From: Rhodospirillales bacterium
GTDB taxonomy: Bacteria; Pseudomonadota; Alphaproteobacteria; Rhodospirillales; Defluviicoccaceae
Length of the DNA: 64,000 nt
Assembly (NCBI GenBank): GCA_016710335.1
Contig: JADJXQ010000024.1
Location: forward strand, 109,501-173,500
Direction: 5' to 3'
In this document: positions 34,630 through 43,056 of the stretch, one piece after another
How positions within the stretch are numbered: the stretch's first letter is position 1
Layout: each line of letters opens with the position of its first letter
Made by a program: the position numbers and the translations under genes
The notes under the pieces: generated by a model
Told to the model about the DNA's origin: nothing
Database searches by the model: none
The model's input: the letters and a program-made list of their open reading frames with translations, nothing else

Positions 34630-34653
34630 CCCTCTCCCGTTCGCGGGAGAGGG
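34630..34653. repeat. CCCTCTCCCG hairpin repeat after gdhB
   Basis: CCCTCTCCCG (34630-34639), a TTCG loop and CGGGAGAGGG (34644-34653) form a perfect 10-bp stem, embedded in pyrimidine-rich flanks with CTCACCC and GGGTGAGG. This is the widely scattered proteobacterial intergenic hairpin whose false translation reads PHPGPLP. It may act as a transcript end for gdhB. No T-run follows. Confidence 0.75.
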
Positions 34654-34721
34654 CCCGGGTGAGGATAATAAGGCACCGCCGGTGAGCCGATCGTCATGAG
34701 TACCGGAACAGGGACCGGCTG

Positions 34722-36011
34722 TTGATAAGCGCTCTGACAAAAACCAGCGTTGAACACGGACCTGGCCGCCTCGCGCTCGCGTCCTGGTGCCTTTACGACT
34801 GGGCGACGCAGGGGTTCCCGACGATCATCATCACCTTCGTGTTCGCCACCTACTTCACCAAGGTCGTGGCGCCGGATCCGGTGACCGGCACCGAGTTGTG
34901 GGGCAACGCGCTGAGTGCGTCTGCGCTTCTGGTGGCGATCTCCAGCCCGCTGCTCGGCGCCATCGCCGATCAGATCGGGCGGCAGAAACCATGGCTGCTG
35001 GCCTCCACGGTGGTCTGCGTAGCCGCCGTCGCTTTGCTTTGGTTCACCCGCGGCGATCCGTCTTCGATGCTGTGGGCGCTCGCCTTCGTCGCCATCGGCA
35101 ATGTCGCGTTCGAGACGGCGATGGTGTTCTACAACGCCATGCTGCCGAACCTGGCGCCCCGCGGCAAGATCGGTCGCCTGTCGGGCTGGGGCTGGGGACT
35201 TGGCTACGCCGGCGGTGTCATGCTTCTGGTGCTCAGCCTGACGGCGTTTGTGCAGGCGGACCGGCCCGCTCTCGGCCTCGACACGGAAGCGTGGGAGCAC
35301 GTGCGCGCCACGCCGCTGCTGGTCGCCGCGTGGATGGCGGTGTTCTCCATCCCGCTGTTCCTGTTCACCCCGGACGGCCAAGCGACCGGCGTCGGTCTGG
35401 CGGCGGCGGCGCGCGGCGGCCTCCGCACCTTGATCGCGACCCTCCGGCGCATCCGCTCCTACCGCCAGATCGCCCTCTACCTCTTTGCCCGCATGATCTA
35501 CACGGACGGCCTCAACACGCTGTTCATCTTCGGAGGCATTTACGCGGCCGGACAGTTCGGTATGGCGTTGGACGAAATCGTGCTGTTCGGCATTGCTCTC
35601 AACGTCACCGCCGGCCTCGGCGCCGCCGCGTTCGCCTGGGTCGACGACTGGATCGGCGCCAAGCGCACCATCCTGATCTCGGTCGCGGCAATCATCGTCC
35701 TGGCCGTCGGCCTGCTGCTGGTCGAGGAGAAGGCCTGGTTCTGGTTCCTCGGCGCGCCGATCGGTATCTTTTTCGGCCCCGCCCAGTCTGCCAGCCGCTC
35801 GTTCATGGCGCGCCTCGCGCCCAAGCACTTGCGCACCGAGATGTTCGGCCTCTACGCGTTCTCGGGCAAGGCGACCGCCTTTTTGGGACCCTTCGTTGTG
35901 GCGACGGTCACCGGCTGGACAGGAAGCCAGCGGGCCGGCATGGCCACCATCCTGGTGTTCCTGGTCGCCGGCATGGCACTGTTGCTGCCCGTCCGCGACG
36001 TGCGGGAGTAA
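34722..36011 (+). CDS. UMF1/Atg22-like MFS transporter
   Basis: Membrane transporter of 429 residues with about 12 hydrophobic helices. It shows the UMF1 subgroup pattern SWCLYDWATQGFPTIIITFVFA at the N-terminus (positions 22-43), LGAIADQIGRQKPWLL in the first loop, and FYNAMLPNLAPRGKIGRLSGWGWGLGY. The substrate is unknown. No in-frame ATG precedes the conserved region; TTG at 34722 is the best available start, so initiation is uncertain. It lies 2 nt upstream of a FetAB-like ABC transporter, suggesting an operon of exporters. Confidence 0.85.
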   Translation: MISALTKTSVEHGPGRLALASWCLYDWATQGFPTIIITFVFATYFTKVVAPDPVTGTELWGNALSASALLVAISSPLLGAIADQIGRQKPWLLASTVVCVAAVALLWFTRGDPSSMLWALAFVAIGNVAFETAMVFYNAMLPNLAPRGKIGRLSGWGWGLGYAGGVMLLVLSLTAFVQADRPALGLDTEAWEHVRATPLLVAAWMAVFSIPLFLFTPDGQATGVGLAAAARGGLRTLIATLRRIRSYRQIALYLFARMIYTDGLNTLFIFGGIYAAGQFGMALDEIVLFGIALNVTAGLGAAAFAWVDDWIGAKRTILISVAAIIVLAVGLLLVEEKAWFWFLGAPIGIFFGPAQSASRSFMARLAPKHLRTEMFGLYAFSGKATAFLGPFVVATVTGWTGSQRAGMATILVFLVAGMALLLPVRDVRE

Positions 36012-36013
36012 TC

Positions 36014-36631
36014 ATGCTGACCGTGCGGGACTTGCGCCGTCCCGGCATCGAGCCTGCGACCGTATGCGTGGATGGAGGCGATGGCGTCGCGATCATGGGT
36101 CCGTCCGGCGCCGGCAAGACCCTCCTGCTCCGCGCGATCGCCGACCTCGACCCGAACCAGGGCGAGGTCGTGCTCGACGGTCGGCCGCGTAGCGCCATCG
36201 CCGGTCCCTCATGGCGCCGACAGGTGGTCTACCTCCCGGCGGAGTCCGGCTGGTGGGCGGAAAGCGTCGGCGAGCACGTCCGGGATCACGATGAAGCGCG
36301 GCACCTCGCCCGCCGCCTCGGGCTCTCCGATGATGTGCTCGCGTGGCCCGTCTCCCGCCTCTCAACCGGCGAAAAACAGCGTCTTGCCCTCGTTCGGGCG
36401 CTCAGCCTGAAGCCGCCGGTGCTGCTGCTGGACGAGCCGACCGCGGCGCTCGATCCCGACAGTGCCGCCGCAGTGGAAGCGCTGGTCCGCGAGCGGCTTG
36501 CGGGCGGTGCCGCCGTCATCCTGGTGACCCACGACCGCGGTCAGGCAGAGCGCCTCGCCTTCCGCATCCTGACCATGTGCGGCGGCCGGATCGCGGAAGG
36601 CATCGCCGAACGTGGTGCGCCGCCATCGTGA
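36014..36631 (+). CDS. ABC transporter ATP-binding protein, FetA (YbbL)-like
   Basis: ATPase subunit of 205 residues with Walker A GPSGAGKT, signature LSTGEKQR, Walker B VLLLDEPTAALD and the switch histidine in VTHDRGQ. The next gene encodes a UPF0014 permease. In E. coli the FetAB pair is linked to iron homeostasis and oxidative-stress resistance, so metal export is plausible, but the substrate cannot be read here. The ATG at 36014 lies 2 nt after the MFS stop, and its TGA overlaps the permease GTG. Confidence 0.88.
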   Translation: MLTVRDLRRPGIEPATVCVDGGDGVAIMGPSGAGKTLLLRAIADLDPNQGEVVLDGRPRSAIAGPSWRRQVVYLPAESGWWAESVGEHVRDHDEARHLARRLGLSDDVLAWPVSRLSTGEKQRLALVRALSLKPPVLLLDEPTAALDPDSAAAVEALVRERLAGGAAVILVTHDRGQAERLAFRILTMCGGRIAEGIAERGAPPS

Positions 36632-37422
36632 CCTCCTACGTCACACTCGACGCGCTTGATGTAGTGCTTGCGGCCCTGCTGCTGTTGATCAACGGCGGCC
36701 TGTCGCTGTGGCTGGACCTCCGTCTCGAGCGCCAACTGACCGTGGCGGCGGCGCGCATGGTGGTCCAGCTGCTGCTCGTCGGGCTTGTGCTGGAGGGGCT
36801 TTTCGCGCTGGTCTCGCCGTCGCTGACGGCGTTGGTGATGTCGGTGATGGCGCTGTTCGCGGCGCACGAGATCCGCGCCCGCCAGTCCCGCAATATTGCC
36901 GGCTGGTGGTCTTACGGCATCGGCGGCGGCGCCATGAGCCTCGCGGGGTTCCTCGTCGCCGTGTTTGCTCTCGCCGTCGTCGTGCAGCCGACGCCGTGGT
37001 ATCATCCGCAGTACGCCATACCCCTGTTCGGCATGGTGTTGGGCAATGCGATGACCGGCATCAGCCTCGGCCTCAACACTCTCACAACTACGATGGTGCG
37101 CGAGCGCGCTGCCATCGAGGCGCAACTCATGCTGGGCGCCGCCCGGTGGGACGCGCTGCGTCCGGCACTGCGGGAGTCGCTCCGGAGCGGCTTCATGCCG
37201 ATCATCAACTCCATGGCCGCGGCCGGCGTCGTGTTCCTGCCCGGGATGATGACCGGCCAGATCCTCGCCGGCGTCGATCCCGCCGAGGCGGTCAAGTACC
37301 AGCTCGTCATCATGTTCCTGATCGCCGGCGCCACCGGCTCCGGCGTGCTGCTGGCCACCTTCGCAACAGCGTTGCGCCTCACCGACGAGCGCCACCGCCT
37401 CCGCCTCGACCGGCTCGGCTGA
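36628..37422 (+). CDS. ABC transporter permease, FetB (YbbM, UPF0014)-like
   Basis: Membrane protein of 264 residues with about seven hydrophobic helices. Family hallmarks are the region AARMVVQLLLVGLVL, FGMVLGNAMTGISLGLN, EAQLMLGAARWDALRPALRESLRSGFMPIINSM in pieces (about residues 165-200) and LPGMMTGQILAGVDP. The start is GTG at 36628, overlapping the ATPase stop. Together with the preceding ATPase it should form a complete exporter. Confidence 0.92.
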   Translation: MTSYVTLDALDVVLAALLLLINGGLSLWLDLRLERQLTVAAARMVVQLLLVGLVLEGLFALVSPSLTALVMSVMALFAAHEIRARQSRNIAGWWSYGIGGGAMSLAGFLVAVFALAVVVQPTPWYHPQYAIPLFGMVLGNAMTGISLGLNTLTTTMVRERAAIEAQLMLGAARWDALRPALRESLRSGFMPIINSMAAAGVVFLPGMMTGQILAGVDPAEAVKYQLVIMFLIAGATGSGVLLATFATALRLTDERHRLRLDRLG

Positions 37423-37448
37423 GCGGCAATTCTGCGGACCCGCCGGCT

Positions 37449-37466
37449 TCGCGAAAACCTTCGCGA
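37449..37466. terminator. Small hairpin between convergent permease and purH
   Basis: TCGCGAA (37449-37455) pairs with TTCGCGA (37460-37466) around an AACC loop. It lies 27 nt after the permease stop and 59 nt beyond the purH stop. The stem is short and lacks a T-run, so termination is only a possibility. Confidence 0.3.
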
Positions 37467-37524
37467 GGATCTGGTCGCCGACGGCATCGCGCCGACGGCC
37501 TTTCGTCAAGAGCACTTTAAAAAC

Positions 37525-39096
37525 TTAATGGCAGAAATGCCGCATTCCCGTGAAGACCATGGCGATGTTGTTGTCGTCGGCGGCGGCGATGACCTCGTCG
37601 TCGCGCACAGAGCCGCCGGGCTGGATCACCGCCGTGGCGCCGGCTTCGATGCAGGCGAGCAGGCCGTCGGCGAACGGGAAGAAGGCGTCGGAGGCGACCA
37701 CCGATCCGTCAGTCCGCGGCAGTGGCTCCTTTGCGGCCTTGCGGGCATCCTCGGCCTTGACCGCGGCGATGCGGGCCGAATCGACCCGGCTCATCTGGCC
37801 GGCCCCGATGCCAACGGTGGCGCCGCCTTTGCAGTAGACGATGGCATTGGACTTGACGTGCTTGCAGACACGGAACGCGAAGTCCAGGTCGGCCATCTCG
37901 GCGTTGGTCGGCGCACGCTTCGTGACCACCCTGAGCTCGCCCGCCGTCACGGCGTCGTCGCGGCTTTGCAGGAGGTAGCCGCCCGCGAGGGAACGCAAGG
38001 TCAACGCCGTCTCGGCCGGGTCGGGTAAGCCGCCGGCGGCCAGCACCCGCAGGTTTTTCTTCGTCGCGAGCAAGGCGCGGGCGTCCTCGTCCAGCTCCGG
38101 GGCGATGATCACCTCGACGAACAGCTTGGCGATCTCGGCGGCGGTGGCGCGGTCGAGCGGCCGGTTTACGGCTATGATCCCCCCGAAGGCGCTGACCGGA
38201 TCGCACGCCAGCGCCTTCGCGTAGGCGCCCTGCAATGTCTCGGCGACCGCAACGCCGCACGGGTTGGCGTGCTTGATGATGGCGACCGCCGGCTGCTCGA
38301 ACTCGGCGACAAGCTCGAACGCCGCGTTCGTGTCGTTGAGATTGTTGAAGCTGAGTTCCTTGCCCTGGATTTGGGTGGCGGAGGCAACTCCCGGTCGCGC
38401 CGCAGCGGAGACGTAGAACGCGGCGCTCTGGTGCGGATTTTCGCCGTAGCGCAGCATCTGCTTGCGCGCGCCGGCGAACACAAGGTGCTCGGGGAACGGC
38501 GTCGCGAGCACGCCGTTGAACCAGGCGGCGATGGCGGCGTCATACGCGCCGGTGCGAGCGTAGGCCTTGGCCGCCAGCCGTCGTCGCAACTCCGGCGTGG
38601 TCGCACCGTCGCCCGCGGTCATCTCCGCCATCAGCGGCTCGTAGTCGGCGGGATCGACGATCACCGTCACGAACGCGTGGTTCTTGGCGGCGGCGCGGAT
38701 CAGGGCCGGGCCGCCGATGTCGATGTTCTCGATGCAATCTTCGAAGTCGGCGCCGCGGGCGACCGTGGCCTCGAACGGGTAAAGGTTGACGATCAGCAAA
38801 TCTATGGCGCCGATGCCGTGTGCAGCCATCGCCGCCTCGTGCGTCGCGTTGCCACGGACGGCCAAGAGCCCGCCGTGGATCCTCGGGTGCAGGGTCTTGA
38901 CGCGGCCGTCCATGATCTCCGGAAAGCCGGTGTAGTCCGACACGTCCTCCACCGGCACGCCGGCGTGGCGCAGCGTTTCCGCCGACCCGCCGGTCGAGAG
39001 GATCTCCACTTGCCGCTCCGAGAGAAAATGCCCGAGCGTCGCGAGGCCGATCTTGTCAGAGACGGAAATAAGCGCGCGGCGGATGACAGACGACAT
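37525..39096 (-). CDS. purH: Bifunctional AICAR formyltransferase / IMP cyclohydrolase
   Basis: Last two steps of IMP synthesis. The 523-residue protein has the MGS-like cyclohydrolase domain (residues 1-200; ALISVSDKIGLATLGHFL, LSTGGSAETLR, VKTLHPRIHGGLLAVR). The transformylase domain follows, with MLRYGENPHQSAAFY, the catalytic KHANPCGVAV, DPVSAFGGIIAVN and the C-terminal SDAFFPFADGLL and AMVFTGMRHFCH. The ATG at 39096 fits the family start MSSVIRRALISVSD. It uses AICAR released by HisF. Confidence 0.97.
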   Translation of the reverse strand: MSSVIRRALISVSDKIGLATLGHFLSERQVEILSTGGSAETLRHAGVPVEDVSDYTGFPEIMDGRVKTLHPRIHGGLLAVRGNATHEAAMAAHGIGAIDLLIVNLYPFEATVARGADFEDCIENIDIGGPALIRAAAKNHAFVTVIVDPADYEPLMAEMTAGDGATTPELRRRLAAKAYARTGAYDAAIAAWFNGVLATPFPEHLVFAGARKQMLRYGENPHQSAAFYVSAAARPGVASATQIQGKELSFNNLNDTNAAFELVAEFEQPAVAIIKHANPCGVAVAETLQGAYAKALACDPVSAFGGIIAVNRPLDRATAAEIAKLFVEVIIAPELDEDARALLATKKNLRVLAAGGLPDPAETALTLRSLAGGYLLQSRDDAVTAGELRVVTKRAPTNAEMADLDFAFRVCKHVKSNAIVYCKGGATVGIGAGQMSRVDSARIAAVKAEDARKAAKEPLPRTDGSVVASDAFFPFADGLLACIEAGATAVIQPGGSVRDDEVIAAADDNNIAMVFTGMRHFCH

Positions 39097-39179
39097 GGCT
39101 TACCCTCGGGACAGTTCGGGAGGCGAGTGAAACATCGGCCTATAGCAGACCCACCGCTTCGACTTGATCATTTTGTCGC

Positions 39180-39710
39180 TCAGAATGCCGAGCGCCGGCT
39201 CCGGCGTTGCTCGCTGAACAGCAAGCGGGCGCCGGCGAAAGACGCCGCCGCCAGGACGGCGGACGCAATGGCGTTGTAGCCGGCGAGCGAGATGCCGAAC
39301 AGCCGCCAGTCCACTTCGTCGCACGGCTTGCGCGGCGAAGGCGCCGAAATTTCGGCCTTAAGGGACTCGATGGTCATGGTCTCCGGAAGTGCGCCGGCGC
39401 ATCCGGCGATCGCCGACCACCAGTGCTGCTCGACGCCGACGTGGTATACCGCCAAGCCCGCGGCCGCTGCGAACACGATCCCGCATGCCGCCACCATGAA
39501 CGCGCGATGGCGCCGGTCCACCGGCAGGAACAGGGCCAGGCCCGCGAGCACCAACACGACCGCGTAGGGAACGCGCTCATAGAGGCAGAGAATGCAGGGC
39601 TGGAGCCCGAAAAGGTGCTCGCCCGCGAACGCTGCCGCAAGCGCCGCGGCGGAGGCCGTCAACAGCGCCAGCGGCACCAGCCTGTCGGGATCGTGAAGTC
39701 GCTTCAGCAT
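39180..39710 (-). CDS. dsbB: Disulfide bond formation protein DsbB
   Basis: Quinone-dependent membrane oxidase that regenerates periplasmic DsbA. The 176-residue protein has four hydrophobic helices, the first-loop redox pair in QPCILCLYERVPY, and periplasmic cysteines in AIAGCAGALP and KPCDEVDWRLFG, typical of the alphaproteobacterial subgroup. The start MLKRLHDPDRLVP at 39710 has GGAG 4 nt upstream. It lies just after the YqaA-type gene on the same strand (24 nt) and upstream of purH. Confidence 0.93.
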   Translation of the reverse strand: MLKRLHDPDRLVPLALLTASAAALAAAFAGEHLFGLQPCILCLYERVPYAVVLVLAGLALFLPVDRRHRAFMVAACGIVFAAAAGLAVYHVGVEQHWWSAIAGCAGALPETMTIESLKAEISAPSPRKPCDEVDWRLFGISLAGYNAIASAVLAAASFAGARLLFSEQRRSRRSAF

Positions 39711-39734
39711 AGTCTCCACCCGGCGGCGGTTGCG

Positions 39735-40313
39735 CTAGAGAAAGCGGATCGCCACGAAGCCGCCGAACAGCAGGGCGAAGAACACGGTGACCACCATGCC
39801 CAGGTGATTCTCGATGAACTTGCGGATCGGCGGGCCGAAGTACCACAGCAACGCCGCCACCAGGAAGAAGCGGGCGCCGCGGGACAGGATCGAGGCGACC
39901 ATGAAGGTGGTGGGATCGAGGGCGGTGACGCCGCTGGCGATGGTGATGACCTTGTAGGGGAACGGCGTCACGCCGGCGCCGGCCACGATCCACGCCCCCC
40001 ACGCGTTGTACTGGTCGCGGAACGTCTCGAACTGGTCGCCGTAGTGGTAGAACTCGAGCAGTGGCCGGCCCAACTCCTCGAAAAGAAAATAGCCGATGCC
40101 ATAGCCGGCTGCCCCGCCGAGAACCGAAGCGATGGTGCATACCGTCGCATAGAGCCAAGCCCGGTCGCGCGCCGCCAGCACCATCGGAATCAACAGCACG
40201 TCCGGCGGGATCGGAAACACCGAGCTTTCGATGAACGACACCGCCGCCAGCGCCAGGAGCGCATGGCGGTGGGCGGCAAGCCGCATGGTCCAGTCGTAGA
40301 GGCGCTGCAGCAC
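39735..40313 (-). CDS. YqaA family inner-membrane protein (SNARE-associated/DedA-like)
   Basis: Membrane protein of 192 residues with about four to five hydrophobic helices. The pattern RLYDWTMRLAAHRHALLALAAVSFIESSVFPIPPDVLLIP (pieces from residue 4) with its FIES...PIPPD motif, and YGIGYFLFEELG and GVTPFPYKV, place it in the YqaA branch of the DedA superfamily. These proteins have been linked to membrane homeostasis and lipid flipping. I take GTG at 40313 as start; ATG at 40286 is an alternative 9 codons later. Confidence 0.87.
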   Translation of the reverse strand: MLQRLYDWTMRLAAHRHALLALAAVSFIESSVFPIPPDVLLIPMVLAARDRAWLYATVCTIASVLGGAAGYGIGYFLFEELGRPLLEFYHYGDQFETFRDQYNAWGAWIVAGAGVTPFPYKVITIASGVTALDPTTFMVASILSRGARFFLVAALLWYFGPPIRKFIENHLGMVVTVFFALLFGGFVAIRFL

Positions 40314-40504
40314 GGCTTTGAGAGCTCCGACAGGGGGCGGGGACGCTCGGCGCGAGCGCGCGCTTCGTGTAGCAACCGCTCGTGGCAAGGGCAAGCATGC
40401 CGTGTCGGCGGCGCCGAGCCATACGCGCAATGCGATGTGGCGGCGCGAGATCCACGCCGCCTCTAGGCCGGACGGCGGAATGACGGGCTTCGCCCTGATC
40501 CACC

Positions 40505-41716
40505 CTATGGCTGCGGCGCCGGCTCGGCGGCCACGGGCCTCGGCTTGCGCGCGAGTAGCAGCACCAGAAAGCCGGTGACGGCGGACAGGAGCGAGCCGGT
40601 GATGACGCCGAGGCGGACCGGCGCGTCGAACTGGGCGTGCTCCCAGGCGAGGCCGCCGATGAACAGGCTCATGGTGAAGCCGATGCCGCACAACAGCGCC
40701 ACGCCATAGAGGTGCAGATACGTGGCGCCGTCGGGCATGCTGGCGAAGCCGCGGCGGATCATCAGCCAGAAACACCCGAACACGCCGATCTGCTTGCCGA
40801 TGAACAGGCCGGCAGCAATCCCTAGCGTCACCGGCTCTAACAGGCTCTCAAGACCGATGCCGGCGAACGAGACGCCTGCGTTGGCGAAAGCGAAGATCGG
40901 CAGGACACCGAACGCCACCCACCTGTGTAATTCGTGCTCCAGGTGCTTGAGGGGGGAATGGCCGTGGGCATCCGTGGTGCGAAGCGGTATGGTCATGGCC
41001 AGTACGACGCCGGCGAGGGTGGCGTGGACGCCCGACTTCAGCACCGCGACCCACATGACGGCGCCGATTACGATGTAGGGGGAAGTGCGGGTGACGCCGA
41101 ACAGATTGAGGGCTACCAGCACCGCTATGGCAAGGCCGGCGACGCCCAGGGCTTCCACGGAAAGTTGTGCCGTGTAGAACGTCGCGATGATGATGATGGC
41201 GCCCAAGTCGTCGAAGATGGCGATGGCGGTGAGGAGGATTTTCAGCGACAGCGGCACCCGACGGCCGAGCAGCGCCAGGATGCCGAGTGCGAAGCCGATG
41301 TCGGTGGCGGCGGGAATCGCCCAGCCATTGAGATTCATCGGCGCCCCGAGGTTAATCACCACGTAGATCAGCGCCGGGACGGCCATGCCGCCGATGGCCG
41401 CGACGCCGGGCAGCATCGCCTGCGACGTCGTCGACAGTTCGCCCTCCAGGAACTCCCGCTTGACCTCCAGCCCGACCAGAAAGAAAAACACCGCCATCAG
41501 GCCGTCGTTGATCCACAGCAATAGCGGCTTGTGGAGATCGACGGCGCCGACGCGGATTTGCACCGGCAGATCGAGGAACGCCTGGTAGACGGGTGCGGCT
41601 GCGGAGTTGGCGACGACGACGGCGATTGCCGCGGCAATGACGAGCAGGATGCCGCCGGCGGCCTCCATCCGGAAAAAATCGCGCAAGGCGTTGAACGGTG
41701 CCGATGCCGCCAGCAT
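40505..41716 (-). CDS. nhaA: Na+/H+ antiporter NhaA
   Basis: Electrogenic sodium/proton antiporter of the cytoplasmic membrane. The 403-residue protein has about 12 helices, MNGWAIPAATDIGFALGILALLG-type region (positions 120-145) with the sensor aspartate, and the essential Asp pair in AIFDDLGAIIII. VKSGVHATLAG appears here as LKSGVHATLAG, and GIGFTMSLFIGGLAW is conserved. The start ATG at 41716 is set by GGGAGG with 5-nt spacing; the frame open to 41797 is not needed. It is separated by 190 nt of unremarkable DNA from the YqaA gene. Confidence 0.95.
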   Translation of the reverse strand: MLAASAPFNALRDFFRMEAAGGILLVIAAAIAVVVANSAAAPVYQAFLDLPVQIRVGAVDLHKPLLLWINDGLMAVFFFLVGLEVKREFLEGELSTTSQAMLPGVAAIGGMAVPALIYVVINLGAPMNLNGWAIPAATDIGFALGILALLGRRVPLSLKILLTAIAIFDDLGAIIIIATFYTAQLSVEALGVAGLAIAVLVALNLFGVTRTSPYIVIGAVMWVAVLKSGVHATLAGVVLAMTIPLRTTDAHGHSPLKHLEHELHRWVAFGVLPIFAFANAGVSFAGIGLESLLEPVTLGIAAGLFIGKQIGVFGCFWLMIRRGFASMPDGATYLHLYGVALLCGIGFTMSLFIGGLAWEHAQFDAPVRLGVITGSLLSAVTGFLVLLLARKPRPVAAEPAPQP

Positions 41717-41821
41717 GTCGCCTCCCTTCGAGTCACTCCTATGCAGCCGTAGAGCGCCCGCGTCAACGGATGACGTGATAGTCAGCCGCCCACACACATG
41801 CGCCGGCGGTGACGCGACGGT

Positions 41822-43051
41822 TCAACGACCCCCGACGATCGCCGACACGGTGTGGAGGGCGATCATCCGTTCCTCGTCGGTCGGTATGACCCACGCCGAG
41901 ACGGGACTGTCGGGCTCGCTGATTCGGAAACCTGCAGTGGCGCTGGGGGTGACGCCCGGAGTGGCGTCAGCGGGAGTGTTGGCGGTGTTGTTGGCGGCGG
42001 CGTCGAGACGAACGCCGAGCCAGGCGGCGCGGCGGCAGACTCGGGCGCGGATCTCGGCGGCGTGCTCGCCGATGCCGGCGGTAAACACGATGGCGTCGAG
42101 GCCCTCGAGCACCGCCGCGAGCGCGCCCAGGTGCTTGGCGATGTGGTAGACAAAGAGGTCAATCGCCTCGGCGGCGCGGGGATCGTTGCTGGCGAGCAGG
42201 GTGCGCATGTCGTTGCTGATGCCGGACACGCCGAGCAGGCCGGATTCGTTGTAGAGCAGCCGCTCGATGGCCGCCGCGTCCATACCCAGCGCCTGCATGA
42301 AGTAGAGCAGGACCCCGGGATCAAGCGCGCCCGGACGGGTGCCCATGGGCAGGCCGTCGAGCCCGCTGAAGCCAATGGTGCTGTCGATGCTGCGCCCGTC
42401 CCGGATCGCGCACATGCTGGCGCCGCTGCCGAGATGAGCGACGACGACCCGCGACGCCTCCGGGCAGACCTCCGGCAGCTTGCGGGCGATGTATTCGTAG
42501 GACAGACCGTGGAAGCCGTAACGGCGGATGCCGCGCTCGGTCATGTGCCGGGGCAGGGCGAAGAGCTGCGCGACCCGCGGCAGGGTGCCATGGAAGGTGT
42601 TGTCGAAGCACGCGACTTGCGGCAAGTGCGGGTGCTCTTCCGCCAAGGCCCGGATCGCCGCGATGTTGTGGGGCAGGTGCAGCGGAAAGAACGGAACCAG
42701 CGCCGAGATACCGTCGACGATCCGATCATCGAGCAGCGTCGGCCCCTGGTACGACGCGCCGCCGAACACGACGCGGTGGCCGGCGGCGATGATGCGAAGC
42801 CCGCCGGCATGGTCCTCGATCCACTGGAAGATGTAGGCAAGCGCGTCGGTGTGGGAGATCGCCGCCGGCCAGCGGTGCTCGCCGACGCGCTGGCCGGCGG
42901 CGTTTTCGCATGCGAATTGTGGCTCGCCGCGCAGGCGCTCGATCTTGCCTTTGCCGAGCAGCCGCGGCTCCGCTGCGCCGGTGTCGGCGGCGTAGCTTGC
43001 GAACTTGATGCTGGAAGAACCGGCGTTTATGACCAGGATGGCATCGGTCAC
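41822..43051 (-). CDS. ackA: Acetate kinase
   Basis: Interconverts acetyl phosphate and acetate with ATP/ADP. The 409-residue protein has the two signatures VINAGSSSIKF and MGTRPGALDPGVLLYF, the catalytic region RYGFHGLSYEYI and AHLGSGASMCAI, and FTAGIGEHAAEIRA. A low-complexity stretch, NTANTPADATPGVTPSAT, between the last domain strands makes it about 10 residues longer than usual. The start is GTG at 43051 (VTDAILVINAG), 5 nt after the phosphate acyltransferase gene, so they form one operon. Confidence 0.95.
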   Translation of the reverse strand: MTDAILVINAGSSSIKFASYAADTGAAEPRLLGKGKIERLRGEPQFACENAAGQRVGEHRWPAAISHTDALAYIFQWIEDHAGGLRIIAAGHRVVFGGASYQGPTLLDDRIVDGISALVPFFPLHLPHNIAAIRALAEEHPHLPQVACFDNTFHGTLPRVAQLFALPRHMTERGIRRYGFHGLSYEYIARKLPEVCPEASRVVVAHLGSGASMCAIRDGRSIDSTIGFSGLDGLPMGTRPGALDPGVLLYFMQALGMDAAAIERLLYNESGLLGVSGISNDMRTLLASNDPRAAEAIDLFVYHIAKHLGALAAVLEGLDAIVFTAGIGEHAAEIRARVCRRAAWLGVRLDAAANNTANTPADATPGVTPSATAGFRISEPDSPVSAWVIPTDEERMIALHTVSAIVGGR

Positions 43052-43056
43052 CGCCG

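Noticed and set aside
37472..37502. Direct repeat GCCGACGGC before the purH 3' end considered as a regulatory repeat
   Set aside because: Two 9-bp copies in GC-rich DNA are within chance expectation and are not at a promoter.
41717..41797. N-terminal extension of NhaA
   Set aside because: The added residues are polar and unlike NhaA, while a GGGAGG ribosome site lies just before the ATG at 41716.
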